From: Argopecten irradians
Taxonomy: Eukaryota; Mollusca; Bivalvia; Pectinida; Pectinidae
DNA: 64,000 bases
Reading direction: 5' to 3'
Assembly: GCF_041381155.1 (NCBI RefSeq)
Contig: NC_091149.1
Location: forward strand, 8,138,609-8,202,608
This document shows, piece by piece, positions 9,780 through 19,930 of this stretch; within the stretch, counting starts at the first letter, position 1, and each line of letters begins with the position of its first letter. Under the pieces are notes generated by a model. That model was not told the DNA's origin and did no database searches. It saw nothing but the letters and a program-made list of their open reading frames with translations. Position numbers and translations under genes: made by a program.

Positions 9780-12700
9780 ATTAACCTCTAAATCCCCCTA
9801 TTAGGCCCCACCCCTCCTGCCCCCAGGGGTTCAGAGCCAAAATTTATACAAGTTCTGTTCCCCTTCCTCCAAGGATGTTTGTGGCCAAATTTGGTCACAA
9901 TCCAAGCAAAACTCTAGGACAAGTAGCAATTTATAGGATATTTACCTCTATTTCCCCTATTGGGCCCCACCCGTCACCTGCCCCTGGGGGGCCAGAGCCA
10001 AAACTTATACAAGTTCTGTTCCCCTTCTCCGAAGGATGTTTGTGGCCAAATTTGGTTACAATCCATACAGAACTCTATGACAAGTGGCGATTTAAAGAAT
10101 TTACCTCTATTTCCCCTATTGGGCCCCGCCCCTCCTGCCCCCCGGGACCAGAGCCAAAATTTATTACATACTCAATTCTTATTCTCCCAAGGATATCTCT
10201 GGCCAAATTTGGTTACATTCCATGCGGAACTCTGTGACTAGTAGCGATTTAAAGGATTTACCTCTATTTCCCCTATTAGGCTCCGCCCCTCCAGCCCCCG
10301 GGGGGCCAGAGCCAAAATTTTATACAAGTTCTGTTCCCCTTCCCCCAAGGATATTTTGTGGCCAAATTTGGTTCCAATCCCTGCAGAACTCTATGACTAG
10401 TAGCGATTTAAAGGATTTACCTCTATTTCCCCTATTGGGCCCCGCCCCTCCTGCCCCCGGGGGGTCAGTGCCAAAAATTTATACAAGTTCTGTTCCCCTT
10501 CCCCAAGGATGTTTGTGGCCATATTTGGGTACATTCCATTCACAACTCTATGACTAGTAGCGATTTTAAAGGATTTACCTCTTATTTCCCCTATTGGGCC
10601 CCGCCCCTCCTGCCCCTGGGGGATCAGAGCCAAAATTTATACAAGTACTGTTCCCCTTCCCCCAAGGATGTTTGTGTGGCTGATTTTGGTTACATTCCAT
10701 GCCCAAACTCTAGGACAAGTAGCGATTTTTAAAGGATTTACCTCTATTTCCCCTATTGGGCCCCGCCCCTCCTGCCCCCGGGGGGCCAGAGCCAAAATTT
10801 ATACAAGTTCTGTTCCCCTTCCCCCAAGGATGTTTGTGGCCAAATTTGGGTACATTCCATTCTCAACTCTATGACTAGTAGCGATTTAAAGGATTTACCT
10901 CTATTTCCCCTATTGGGCCCCGCCCCTCCTGCCCCTGGGGGGTCAGAGCCAAAATTTATACAAGTACTGTTCCCCTTCCCCCAAGGATGTTTGTGGCTGA
11001 TTTTGGTTACATTCCATGCCAAACTCTAGGACAAGTAGCGATTTAAAGGATTTACCTCTATTTCCCCTATTGGGCCCCGCCCCTCCTGCCCCTGGGGGAT
11101 CAGAGCCAAAATTTATACAAGTTCTGTTCCCCCTTCCCCCAAGGATGTTTGTGGCCAAATTTGGTTACATTTCATTCAGAACTCTACGACAAGTAGCGAT
11201 TTAAAGGATTTACCTCTATTTCCCCTATTGGGCCCCGCCCCTCCTGCCCCCGGGGGTCCAGAGCCAAAATTTATACAAGTTCTGTTCCCCTTCCCCCAAG
11301 GATATTTGTGGCCAAATTTGGGTACATTCCATTCACAACTCTATGACTAGTAGCGATTTAAAGGATTTACCTCTATTTCCCCTATTGGGCCCCGCCCCTC
11401 CTGCCCCTGGGGGATCAGAGCCAAAATTTATACAAGTACTGTTCCCCTTCCCCCAAGGATGTTTGTGGCTGATTTTGGTTACATTCCATGCCAAACTCTA
11501 GGACAAGTAGCGATTTAAAGGATTTACCTCTATTTCCCCTATTGGGCCCCGCCCCTCCTGCCCCCGGGGGATCAGAGCCAAAATTTATACAAGTTCTGTT
11601 CCCCCTCCCCCAAGGATGTTTGTGGCCAAATTTGGTTACATTTCATTCAGAACTCTACGACAAGTAGCGATTTTAAAGGATTTACCTCTATTTCCCCTAT
11701 TGGGCCCCGCCCCTCCTGCCCCCGGGGGGTCAGAGCCAAAATTTATACAAGTTCTGTTCCCCTTCCCCTAAGGATGTTTGTGGCCAAATTTGGGTACATT
11801 CCATTCACAACTCTATAACTAGTAGCGATTTAAAGGATTTACCTCTATTTCCCCTATTGGGCCCCGCCCCTCCTGCCCCTGGGGATCAGAGCCAAAATTT
11901 ATACAAGTACTGTTCCCCTTCCCCCAAGGATGTTTGTGGCTGATTTTGGTTACATTCCATGCCAAACTCTAGGACAAGTAGTGATTTAAAGGATTTACCT
12001 CTATTTCCCCTATTGGGCCCCGCCCCTCCTGCCCCTGGGGGATCAGAGCCAAAATTTATACAAGTTCTGTTCCCCTTCCCCCAAGGATGTTTGTGGCCAA
12101 ATTTGGTTACATTTCATTCAGAACTCTACGACAAGTAGCGATTTAAAGGATTTACCTCTATTTCCCCTATTGGGCCCCGCCCCCCCTCCTGCCCCCGGGG
12201 GCAGAGCCAAAATTTATACAAGTTCTGTTCCCCTTCCCCCTAGGATGTTTGTGGCCAAATTTGGTTACAATCCATGCAGGACTCTATGACTAGTAGCGAT
12301 TTAAAGGATTTACCTCTATTTCCCCTATTGGGCCCCGCCCCTCCTGCCCCTGGGGGATCAGAGCCAAAATTTATACAAGTTCTGTTCCCCTTCCCCCAAG
12401 GATGTTTGTGGCTGATTTTGGTTACAATCCATGCCAAACTCTAGGACTAGTAGCAATTTAAAGGATTTACCTCTATATCCCCTATTGGGCCCCGCCCCTC
12501 CTGCCCCTGGGGGGTCAGAGCCAAAATTTATACAAGTTCTGTTCCCCCTCCCCCAAGGATGTTTGTGGCCAAATTTGGTTCCAATCCATGCAGAACTCTA
12601 TGACTAGTAGCGATTTAAAGGATTTACCTCTATTTCCCCTATTGGGCCCCGCCCCTCCTGCCCCTGGGGGATCAGAGCCAAAATTTATACAAGTTCTGTT

Positions 12701-12940
12701 CCCCTTCCCCCAAGGATGTTTTGTGGCTGATTTTGGTTACAATCCATGCCAAACTCTAGGACAAGTAGCGATTTAAAGGATTTACCTCTATTTCCCCTAT
12801 TGGGCCCCGCCCCTCCTGCCCCTGGGGGGTCAGAGCCAAAATTTATACAAGTTCTATTCCCCCTCCCCCAAGGATGTTTGTGGCCAAATTTGGTTACAAT
12901 CCATGCAGAACTCTAGGACAAGTAGCGATTTATAGGAAAT
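9780..12940 (+). repeat. 158-bp satellite, about 20 copies, partly in a three-unit higher-order repeat
   Basis: Each unit contains ggatttacctctatttcccc, tattgggccccgcccctcct, gagccaaaatttatacaag, gttccccttcccccaaggatg and a variable tail ending agtagcgattt. Starts are 157-163 bp apart. Tail variants let units be typed: a (ccaaatttgggtacattcc), b (gctgattttggttac), c (acatttcattcagaactc). Between about 10.84 and 12.13 kb they run a-b-c three times. Open frames through the array are incidental. Confidence 0.9.
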
Positions 12941-12941
12941 G

Positions 12942-13048
12942 TTGACGGACGGACGGACGGACGGACGGACGACGGACGACGACGGACGACGGACGACGGA
13001 CGCCGCGCCATGACATAAGCTCACCGGCCCTTCGGGCCAGGTGAGCTA
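12942..13048. repeat. ACGG/ACGACGG microsatellite and terminal hairpin
   Basis: Seven or so GACG/ACGG steps pass into CGACGGA steps, followed by a GC hairpin (ggcccttcgggcc, 13026-13038) and gtgagct ends. It is the 3' part of the nested element. Confidence 0.8.
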
Positions 13049-15957
13049 AAAAAAAAACAAACCACCTCGCCCAACACACAAACAACAGATTCATCAAACC
13101 CACTAGGATAGCTACCATTAATTTCCAATCCATCTCCAATAAAAAACCCGAACTGGAACACCTGCTTCACACACTCAAACCGGACATAGTAATAGGTACA
13201 GAAACATGGCTCAACAATAACATCCCATCCCACGAATATTTCCCATCACACTCCTACACAACATACAGGAAAGACAGAACTCCAAACAAAAAAGGACAAA
13301 GCCACGGTGGAGTTCTGATAGCAGTAACAAATGCATACCACTCAGAACATGCAAAAGAACTAGACACAGACAACGAATCTATATATATTAACATCAACAT
13401 GACAAATTCACATAACCTAACAGTAGGCGCATACTACAGACCACCCTCAGACAAAGGAAAATCAATCGAACACCTCGAAGACTCCATAAATAGAATAGGC
13501 CAAAACAATAACACAATAACATACGTCAGTGGAGACTTCAACCTACCCCATATAGACTGGCACACCAACACCACCACCCCAAGCACACCACAACCTAAGC
13601 TACACCAACACCTACTTAACATCATCAATGATAAGTCTCTCACTCAAACGACAGCTTCCCCCACTCGTGGCGAACACATATTAGACCTTACACTAACCAA
13701 TAGGCCATCCATCATCAACAAACAAGAAATATTACCACCACTAGGAAAATCAGACCACGACATAGTTTACACCGAAATTGACGTCCGACTAAAAAAGATC
13801 AGAAGACCACCTAGAGACATCCTCATCTACAATAAAGCCAACTGGGACAACATAAAGACTGACCTTGAACAATTAAATACACAACTGGACGAACGATCAA
13901 ACGACAACATAGAGGAGATCTGGCACTCCTTCAAAACAACACTAAACAAATCCATAGACAAAAACATACCCACCAAGCACATCACACACAAATCCAAACT
14001 CCCTTGGATAACCCGCCCCATTCGCCAACTCATAAACAAATCCAAACGCTTACACAAACAGCATAAATCCAAACCAGAAATCAAACATAAATATAAAGCA
14101 ACAAAATCAGAACTACAAAAACAAACCAGAAACGCATACCTCAACTACCTAGAAAAAATGATAACAGACATACCAATAGACGAACCTCGATCCTCACACC
14201 CTAACAAAAAACACAATCCCAAAAAACTTTTCTCGTACATAAAAACAACTAAGAAAGAGAACTCTGACATCACAGCCCTACGGAAAGACGGACATCTATT
14301 GACGGACACAACTGACAAAGCCAACATCTTAAACCAACAATTCCAGTCTGCTTTCACACAAGAACAGAATACAACCATACCTGACAAAGGACCTTCACCA
14401 CACCCAATTATGCCAGACATCCACATAACACAACAGGGCATACACAAACTACTGAACAATATAAACCCGCATAAAGCAACTGGCCCCCGACAACATCCAT
14501 GGCAGAATATTGAAAGAACTCAAAGACATCACAGCTCCAATCCTTACAAAAAATATTTACATGCTCACTCACCACAGGAACACTTCCCCACGACTGGAAA
14601 ACACGCAAATGTCAATCCCATTTACAAAAAAGGCGACAAATACAATCCCGCAAACTACAGACCAATATCACTCACATGCATCACATGCAAATTAATGGAA
14701 CATATAATCACCAGCGCCACCATGTCACATCTGGAAAACAACAACATACTTTACGACAAACAACACGGCTTTAGACCTTCCAGATCGTGCGAAACCCAAC
14801 TGGCCACGTTCATACACGACCTCACACACAAAACCACAACAACAACACGCAGACAGACATCATAATCATGGACTTTGCAAAAGCCTTTGACAAAGTACCA
14901 CACAAACGCCTTCAGTACAAACTCAAATACTACGGTATCACAGGTAACACACATGCATGGATAACAGATTTTCTTTCACATCGCACCCAGACAGTAATAC
15001 TTGAGGGCAAACACTCACACAAAATACCAGTAACATCCGGAGTCCCTCAAGGAACCTGTCTGGGCCCCATACTTTTCTTAATATATATCAATGACCTACA
15101 TGAATACATGAAACACAGCACCCTTAGACTTTTCGCAGACGATAGTATCATTTACAAGACCATACACAAACAAGAAGACACACAGAAACTACAACACGAC
15201 CTTGACAATGCAGGACAATGGGAACACGACTGGCTAATGCAATTTCACCCCGACAAGTGGCAACGTCATCTCCACTACCACCAAACGCAACAAAATCCAC
15301 CACAACTACACTCTCCATAACCACTCACTTGAACACGTCAAACACAGTAAATACTTAGGCCTCACACTGCAAAACAACCTCCAATGGGACAAACACATAA
15401 ACAACATCACCGCAAATGCAAACAGAACACTAGGTTTCCTAAAACGAAACCTCACAATCAATTCACCACACATTAAAGAACACGCATATAAAGCACTTGT
15501 CAGACCCAAACTTGAGTACTGCTCCTCTATCTGGGACCCACACAATACTGGCCAAATACAACAAATAGAAAAAACTCAACGCAGAGCAGCAAGATATGTA
15601 CAAAACAGGTATCATAACACTTCTTCAGTCTCAGACATGTTATACACACTCCAATGGCCAACACTACAAACACGCCGTCTACAATCACGACTCATCCTCC
15701 TATATAAAATCACACACCATCTCGTTGCCATCAACCCAGAACAATACCTAACACCTGTAGACACCCGCACTAGACACACACATCCCTATGCATACAGACA
15801 CATCGCCGCCACAAAGGATACATTTAAGTACTCCTTTTTCCCACACACCATCACATACTGGAATCTCCTCCCTGTGGCAACAGTACAAAACACTACACTG
15901 GAGGGCTTCAAGGCAAACATAAACAACGTAGCCCTTGAAGCCCCCACTCACAAATAA
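13049..15957 (+). pseudogene. Retrotransposon AP endonuclease and reverse transcriptase (frameshifted)
   Basis: The open frame begins just after the nested insertion, well upstream of the first ATG at 13399. Endonuclease motifs are GTETW (about 13193), SGDFNLPHIDW (about 13528-13560) and SDHD (about 13750). Reverse transcriptase motifs are YRPIS (about 14657), FAKAFDKVPH (about 14873), SGVPQGTCLGP (about 15037) and the catalytic FADD (about 15130). The C-terminal part runs from KYLGLTLQ to the stop at 15957. Homology jumps frame near 14488, 14546, 14606, 14847 and 15258. Frames stay open nonetheless because the strand is so A/C-rich that stops are scarce. There is no RNase H. A reverse transcriptase of this type would copy its own RNA by target-primed reverse transcription; this copy cannot. 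Confidence 0.9.
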
Positions 15958-16139
15958 ACACCTCATTTTTTATCATGATTTTAACCTATCTACTTTTATC
16001 TATTCCAGCACCAGAAAAAAAAAAAAAAAAAAAAAAAGCACTGTATATAACCCCTTCCCCCACGCCACTGAGCCAATCACTCACCTAAAATCGTCACTAT
16101 TGACGGCTGGTGACTCACCAAAGAAGAAGAAGAAGAATG
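15958..16139 (+). other. Retrotransposon 3' untranslated region and tail
   Basis: An internal A run of about 23 at 16017-16037 is followed by about 90 bp of unique sequence and a terminal (AAG)n run. The (AAG) run probably marks the reverse-transcription start, as short 3' microsatellites do in CR1/L2-type elements. Confidence 0.6.
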
Positions 16140-16640
16140 CTTGAGCATTGCCTATTGAAGTAATATCAAAACGTATGACGGAAACAGACCTGAATATGTC
16201 CGGGATTTGGGCGCCATCTTTCTGTTAATATCGAGATTTTAGTGTAGAACAAGCATTTATGGTATACATTATTGTATCTATTCTGAAAAACCGAATGACT
16301 GTTCTAGTCTGGCGGATTTTCCAGCAAGTTATCAGTCATTTAATAGTTTTCAAAGAAATCTCATAATAAATATACTGCGACAATAAGTACAATTAATTTC
16401 AAAAGCAATGCACGCCATCTTGCAGGATAGTCGTGAAGCAAGAACACTTGAACAAGCATCGACTTTTTTGGAAGTATTCGGGTTCTATTAAAACTATTTA
16501 CGGAAACAGACTTGAATCTGTCCGGATTCGGACGCTATCTTCCTGATAAAGCATCGTCACACATTGCTTGCATCCGTTTCGATTTCGGTGTAGAACAAGC
16601 ATTCATGGTAAAAGTATTCTGAAAAATGATTTTCTAGAAA
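16135..16640. repeat. Tandem host repeat, two diverged copies, about 324-bp period
   Basis: acggaaacagacctgaat...gtgtagaacaagcatttatggta at 16175-16265 recurs as acggaaacagacttgaat...gtgtagaacaagcattcatggta at 16499-16610. The second copy is preceded by cacgccatcttgcaggatag (16409-16428). The same 20-mer precedes the retrotransposon at 9263-9282. Confidence 0.75.
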
Positions 16641-17045
16641 TTAATCGGGCATTTTAAATGAAATCTGGTTCCATTTACATATGGGATAAATATATCTGTA
16701 GTAGTATACCATGTTAGAGATAATATTTTTTATATTTCTTATTTAATTTAGATCACCATCGTGTAACAATAATAATCAGACAATGCGTAGATGCTAATTA
16801 ACGGGACATGGAAGATACTAAAATGCGGAATTACAGTACATACATGTACTAAAAGAGGAATGAAAGCGAAACATAGAAAAACACAGAAACGTATGAGTTA
16901 ATCAAGTTCAATATTTTCTTAGCCTTTTCTCTGAGCTTAGCAATCTTTGTATAAAACCACTTTTCTTTTGTTGGTAGCAAAAGTTGTATTAAAACTGTTC
17001 GCCTGTGCTAGACCTGGCTACCTAGCACTAACATAAGCTAACAAA
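16641..17045. other. AT-rich intergenic DNA, nothing recognised
   Basis: No gene or repeat family is visible. Confidence 0.4.
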
Positions 17046-17063
17046 TTATGAAATGGGTTAAGC

Positions 17064-17104
17064 TTCCGCGTAGCCCACTTAGCTTTTTGGGAAGCTAATA
17101 CTTG
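17064..17104 (+). repeat. Dispersed AAGCTTCC...GGAAGCT repeat
   Basis: aagcttccgcgtagcccact followed by tagctttttgggaagcta. Its ends are inverted complements. Further copies lie at 33682-33723 (+) and 45294-45335 (-). Confidence 0.7.
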
Positions 17105-17175
17105 TGTCTTTTATTTTCCACAAAACATCAAGCATCCTTGAAATTTTGTCTATTATTTCCCACAAAACATCAAAT
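17101..17175. repeat. Two units of the 42-bp minisatellite family
   Basis: gtcttttattttccacaaaa then catcaagcatcc, followed by a second unit with gtctattatttccc. Sequence matches the array at 8803-9205, 8 kb away. Confidence 0.8.
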
Positions 17176-17830
17176 GTATTTTACACCAGAGCAGTTGTTA
17201 AAAGGTGATTGATAATCAGGTGATCGTGAATTTTTCACGTTTGCTACAGAAATTGTGATAACATATTCGCTAACAATTTGTATAGAATGTAAAACTTTAA
17301 AAAACCCACTTCTTTGTCATAATAGATTTACTAGAAATTATTTTATATTAAAATTGTCTTTAACAATGATAAGAATAACTACCCAGTGATTCAGACTGAG
17401 GCAAAAATTATGCCATTTTGCCAGTACTCTTGCCAAATGTCATAAAGATTTTAAAATCATTCCAATAGATTTGCCACACAAAAAAATCCCAAAATGTCCT
17501 TAAGATTTTGAAACCAGTCTGAAACACTGTCACCTTCTGAATAACTAGACAGAATTGTGATCTTCACCTTTAGAGCTCTATAACTTCTTGTTCATCCATT
17601 TTCAATGAACTAATGCCATCGACGTGTTATACAATATTTTTGATTTGAACTCGGATTTATATCTTAATACTGAACCACAGAACAAACAGTCTGTGGCACC
17701 ATGTGTATCTACAATGATTAATTCCTATGTAAAATTTGCGCTATGATGACGGGAACACGTTAATTCCACGTTTCGCCGTAGGTGACGCCAATTTCAGTTT
17801 GTATATGATAGTATTACTTCACCATTACAA
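17176..17830. other. AT-rich intergenic DNA, nothing recognised
   Basis: No gene is seen on either strand. Confidence 0.4.
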
Positions 17831-17849
17831 CGAGTATTTCTATATGAAG

Positions 17850-18355
17850 ATATTCACATTGAAGCGGTAGATTTTGTATATGAAAACACTAGTGCTTTGT
17901 CCAATTTATTCAGAGAACCGACAGATGTAGGTCAAAGCAGAGGACATTGACATTGAAGCGGCAGATTTTGTATATGAAAACACTAGTGCATTGTCCAATT
18001 ATCCAATTATCGACATTGGGAAGCTGTGGAGTTTGTATATGAAAACACTAGTGCTTTCTCGATTTTTTATTCAGAGAAAATATTGATATTGAAGCGGCAG
18101 ATTTTTTATATGAAAACACTAGTGCATTGTCCAATTATCGACATTGAAGCGGTAGATTTTGTATATGAAAACACTAGTGCTTTCTCAAATTCATTCAGAG
18201 AACCGACAGATATTGGTCAAAGCAGAAGATGTTGACATTGAAGCGATAGATTTTGTATATGAGAACACTTGTACTTGTGCTTTGTCCAACTTATTCAGAG
18301 AACCGACAGATGAAAACACTAGCGATTTGTCCAATCGAAATATATATGGGTCAAA
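17850..18355. repeat. Irregular 60-90-bp tandem repeat
   Basis: About six units share gattttgtatatgaaaacac, tagtgctttgtccaa and ttcagagaaccgacaga with ggtcaaagcaga. Unit length varies because the inner part is lost in some copies. In one frame the units read VYENTSALS, but frames break between units. I see no start, splice or homology evidence for a gene. Confidence 0.8.
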
Positions 18356-18514
18356 GCAGAAGATACGGATATTTAAGTATCGATTGTTACATTGTAGATA
18401 TGTCTTTGATACCTTTATCTGGACACCATTGTTAGCGGTGTGCTAATTGCGGCGCGTTTTGATTATTTACATTTAACATTTGTGGTTGCGCAGCGTCATA
18501 AAAACCTGTTATGA

Positions 18515-18550
18515 AATGTGAACAAATAAACAAACAAACAAACAAACAGA
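18515..18550. repeat. (CAAA)n microsatellite
   Basis: Run of aacaaacaaacaaac within gaacaaataaac...cagattg. Confidence 0.85.
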
Positions 18551-18780
18551 TTGAAATTGAAAATAGCTGTTCAGACGAAAATTAAAACAATTAAGGGTAT
18601 GTGACTCTACTACATTATTTGGTAGCTAGTTCCAATATTGTCAACTACCCTTCTGACATGCATTGGAGTTCATATTGATATTATATTCGTACGGCTAGAG
18701 TAGCGTATTCAGTTTACAAATACTAAAAGGTCTACACTCCGTTTGTATAGGTAGGCCTAATGCTTTCCACACGTCCTTTA

Positions 18781-18835
18781 TGACGTCATAGATCAATTAG
18801 TATATTACGTCACATAACATTGCTTTGTGACGTCA
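18781..18835 (+). promoter_or_regulatory. Candidate CRE cluster upstream of KLHL10
   Basis: Two full palindromic TGACGTCA sites (18781-18788 and 18828-18835) and one TTACGTCA (18805-18812) lie 120-180 bp upstream of the start codon. CREB/CREM-family factors bind this word, and CREM drives many spermatid genes in vertebrates. A role here is inference from position. Confidence 0.5.
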
Positions 18836-18910
18836 CAAAGCAGCTCGGTGATACCGGTGTACTTGACGACCATTGCGGGCTTTGAGGTTGGGGAGGGGTG
18901 GCAACTCCAT

Positions 18911-18921
18911 GTATATATATG
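18911..18921 (+). promoter_or_regulatory. Possible TATA-like element
   Basis: gtatatatatg lies 37-47 bp before the ATG. If used, the 5' untranslated leader would be only about 10-20 nt, so it may be chance. Confidence 0.25.
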
Positions 18922-18957
18922 TCAACAGCTTTCTAAGATCTTTCACGTCTACAAAAA

Positions 18958-19930
18958 ATGGAAATTGAAAATTACGAAACAAACACAAACGGGAGGGAAC
19001 TAGGTAAACGGTTTAGCGCACATTCCTGCCTCGTCTTCGACGAACTTCGAAGATTTGGCCAGCTTTGTGATGCTGTAATCAAGGTGGACCATCAGGAGTT
19101 CCCGATCCACAGGGCCATCATGTCAGCGAGCAGTCCTTACTTCAGAGCCTTATTCACGAACGCGCTGGACGCCGTGGAGAAACGGGAGGTGGAAATTCCG
19201 GGAGTGACTGCCGATATTATGCAAATTATTATAGATTATGCCTACACCCGTCGCGCGACCATCGACGAGAAGAACGTAGAATGCCTACTTCCGGCAGCGG
19301 ACCAGTTCCTGGTGCATGGCCTTGTGAAGAGATGTTGCGACTTCCTCGCCGGGGAGCTGGAGGCACAGAACTGTATCGGCATTCACAACTTCGCGCGTCA
19401 CTACTTTTGTCCAAATTTAGAACGAGTTTCGTATCGCTATCTGATGCACAACTTCAGTGAGGTTGTCGCCACTAGTAACGAATACACAGACCTCTGTGTA
19501 GAAGATGTGTTTGAAATATTATCATCCGATGACCTCAACGTGAAAAGTGAAGAAATGGCGTTCGCCGCTTTGCTGAGCTGGATTGACTACGACTCCGAGA
19601 ACCGGAAGTGCCACATTCCGGGCCTTCTACGAGCCGTCCGGTTAGGTCTGCTCTCCACTCAGTTTTTCGTTGAAAAAGTCAAAGCCCATCCGTACATTAA
19701 GGACAATGAACAGTGCAAGCCTCTTGTTATCGAAACCCTCAAGTTCCTGTACGATCTGGACATGGATGAGGACAAGGATTTAGATATAACCAACCCTCTG
19801 GCGCGTCCCCGGGTACCACATGAGGTGATGTTTGTAGTGGGTGGCTGGAGCGGCGGGTCTCCGACAAACATCGTGGAAACCTACGACATGCGGGCAGATA
19901 AGTGGATCGTTTGTGATACTGGTGATGAAG
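18958..19930 (+). CDS. KLHL10: KLHL10 exon 1: BTB, BACK, start of kelch 1
   Basis: 973 nt ending in phase 1 at gatgaag|gtaaat. It encodes residues 1-324. Reading through the donor meets a stop after GKYD, confirming that this is an exon end. Confidence 0.93.

Larger units (their letters stand above)
9685..13050 (+). mobile_element. Helitron-like non-autonomous element with tandem-repeat core
   Basis: The left end is aggcccagagggcctg followed by tatcgctcacctgg. The right end has an (ACGG)-type microsatellite at 12942-13007, then gccatgacataagctcacc, a hairpin ggccc-ttc-gggcc and the terminus aggtgagctaa. A GC hairpin about 10 nt before a CTRR end (here CTAA) is the known Helitron 3' signature. 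Tandem cores with ACGG/ACTG-like microsatellites are known from the related pearl/DINE elements of oysters and flies. There is no Rep/helicase ORF. It interrupts the retrotransposon between finger and endonuclease. The superfamily is inference and the left base-exact boundary is uncertain. Confidence 0.6.
9288..16139 (+). mobile_element. Non-LTR retrotransposon, CR1/L2-like, decayed, with nested insertion
   Basis: This 6.85-kb span contains the parts of one non-LTR element in order: a 2A-like motif and PHD-type finger, AP endonuclease, reverse transcriptase, C-terminal domain, an A-rich tract and a final (AAG) tail. The finger and endonuclease are separated by a 3.3-kb Helitron-like insertion, so the uninterrupted element would be about 3.5 kb. 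Both outer boundaries are supported by a paralogous host repeat at 16409-16445 that lacks the insertion. At least five frameshifts in the reverse transcriptase show it is dead. The clade is judged from the N-terminal finger, APE-type endonuclease and absence of RNase H. CR1 or L2 is likely, but the exact clade is not certain. Confidence 0.85.

Noticed and set aside
9875-12776. Several Pro-rich frames in the 158-bp satellite
   Set aside because: They are translations of the repeat in shifting frames with no conserved start or stop.
13399-14865. An intact 488-codon gene
   Set aside because: The frame is long only because the strand is A/C-rich. Homology shifts frame several times, so it is a dead retrotransposon.
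9223-16150. gcttgag as a target-site duplication of the retrotransposon
   Set aside because: The 5' occurrence lies in a separate hairpin about 65 bp before the inferred element start, so the match is probably chance.
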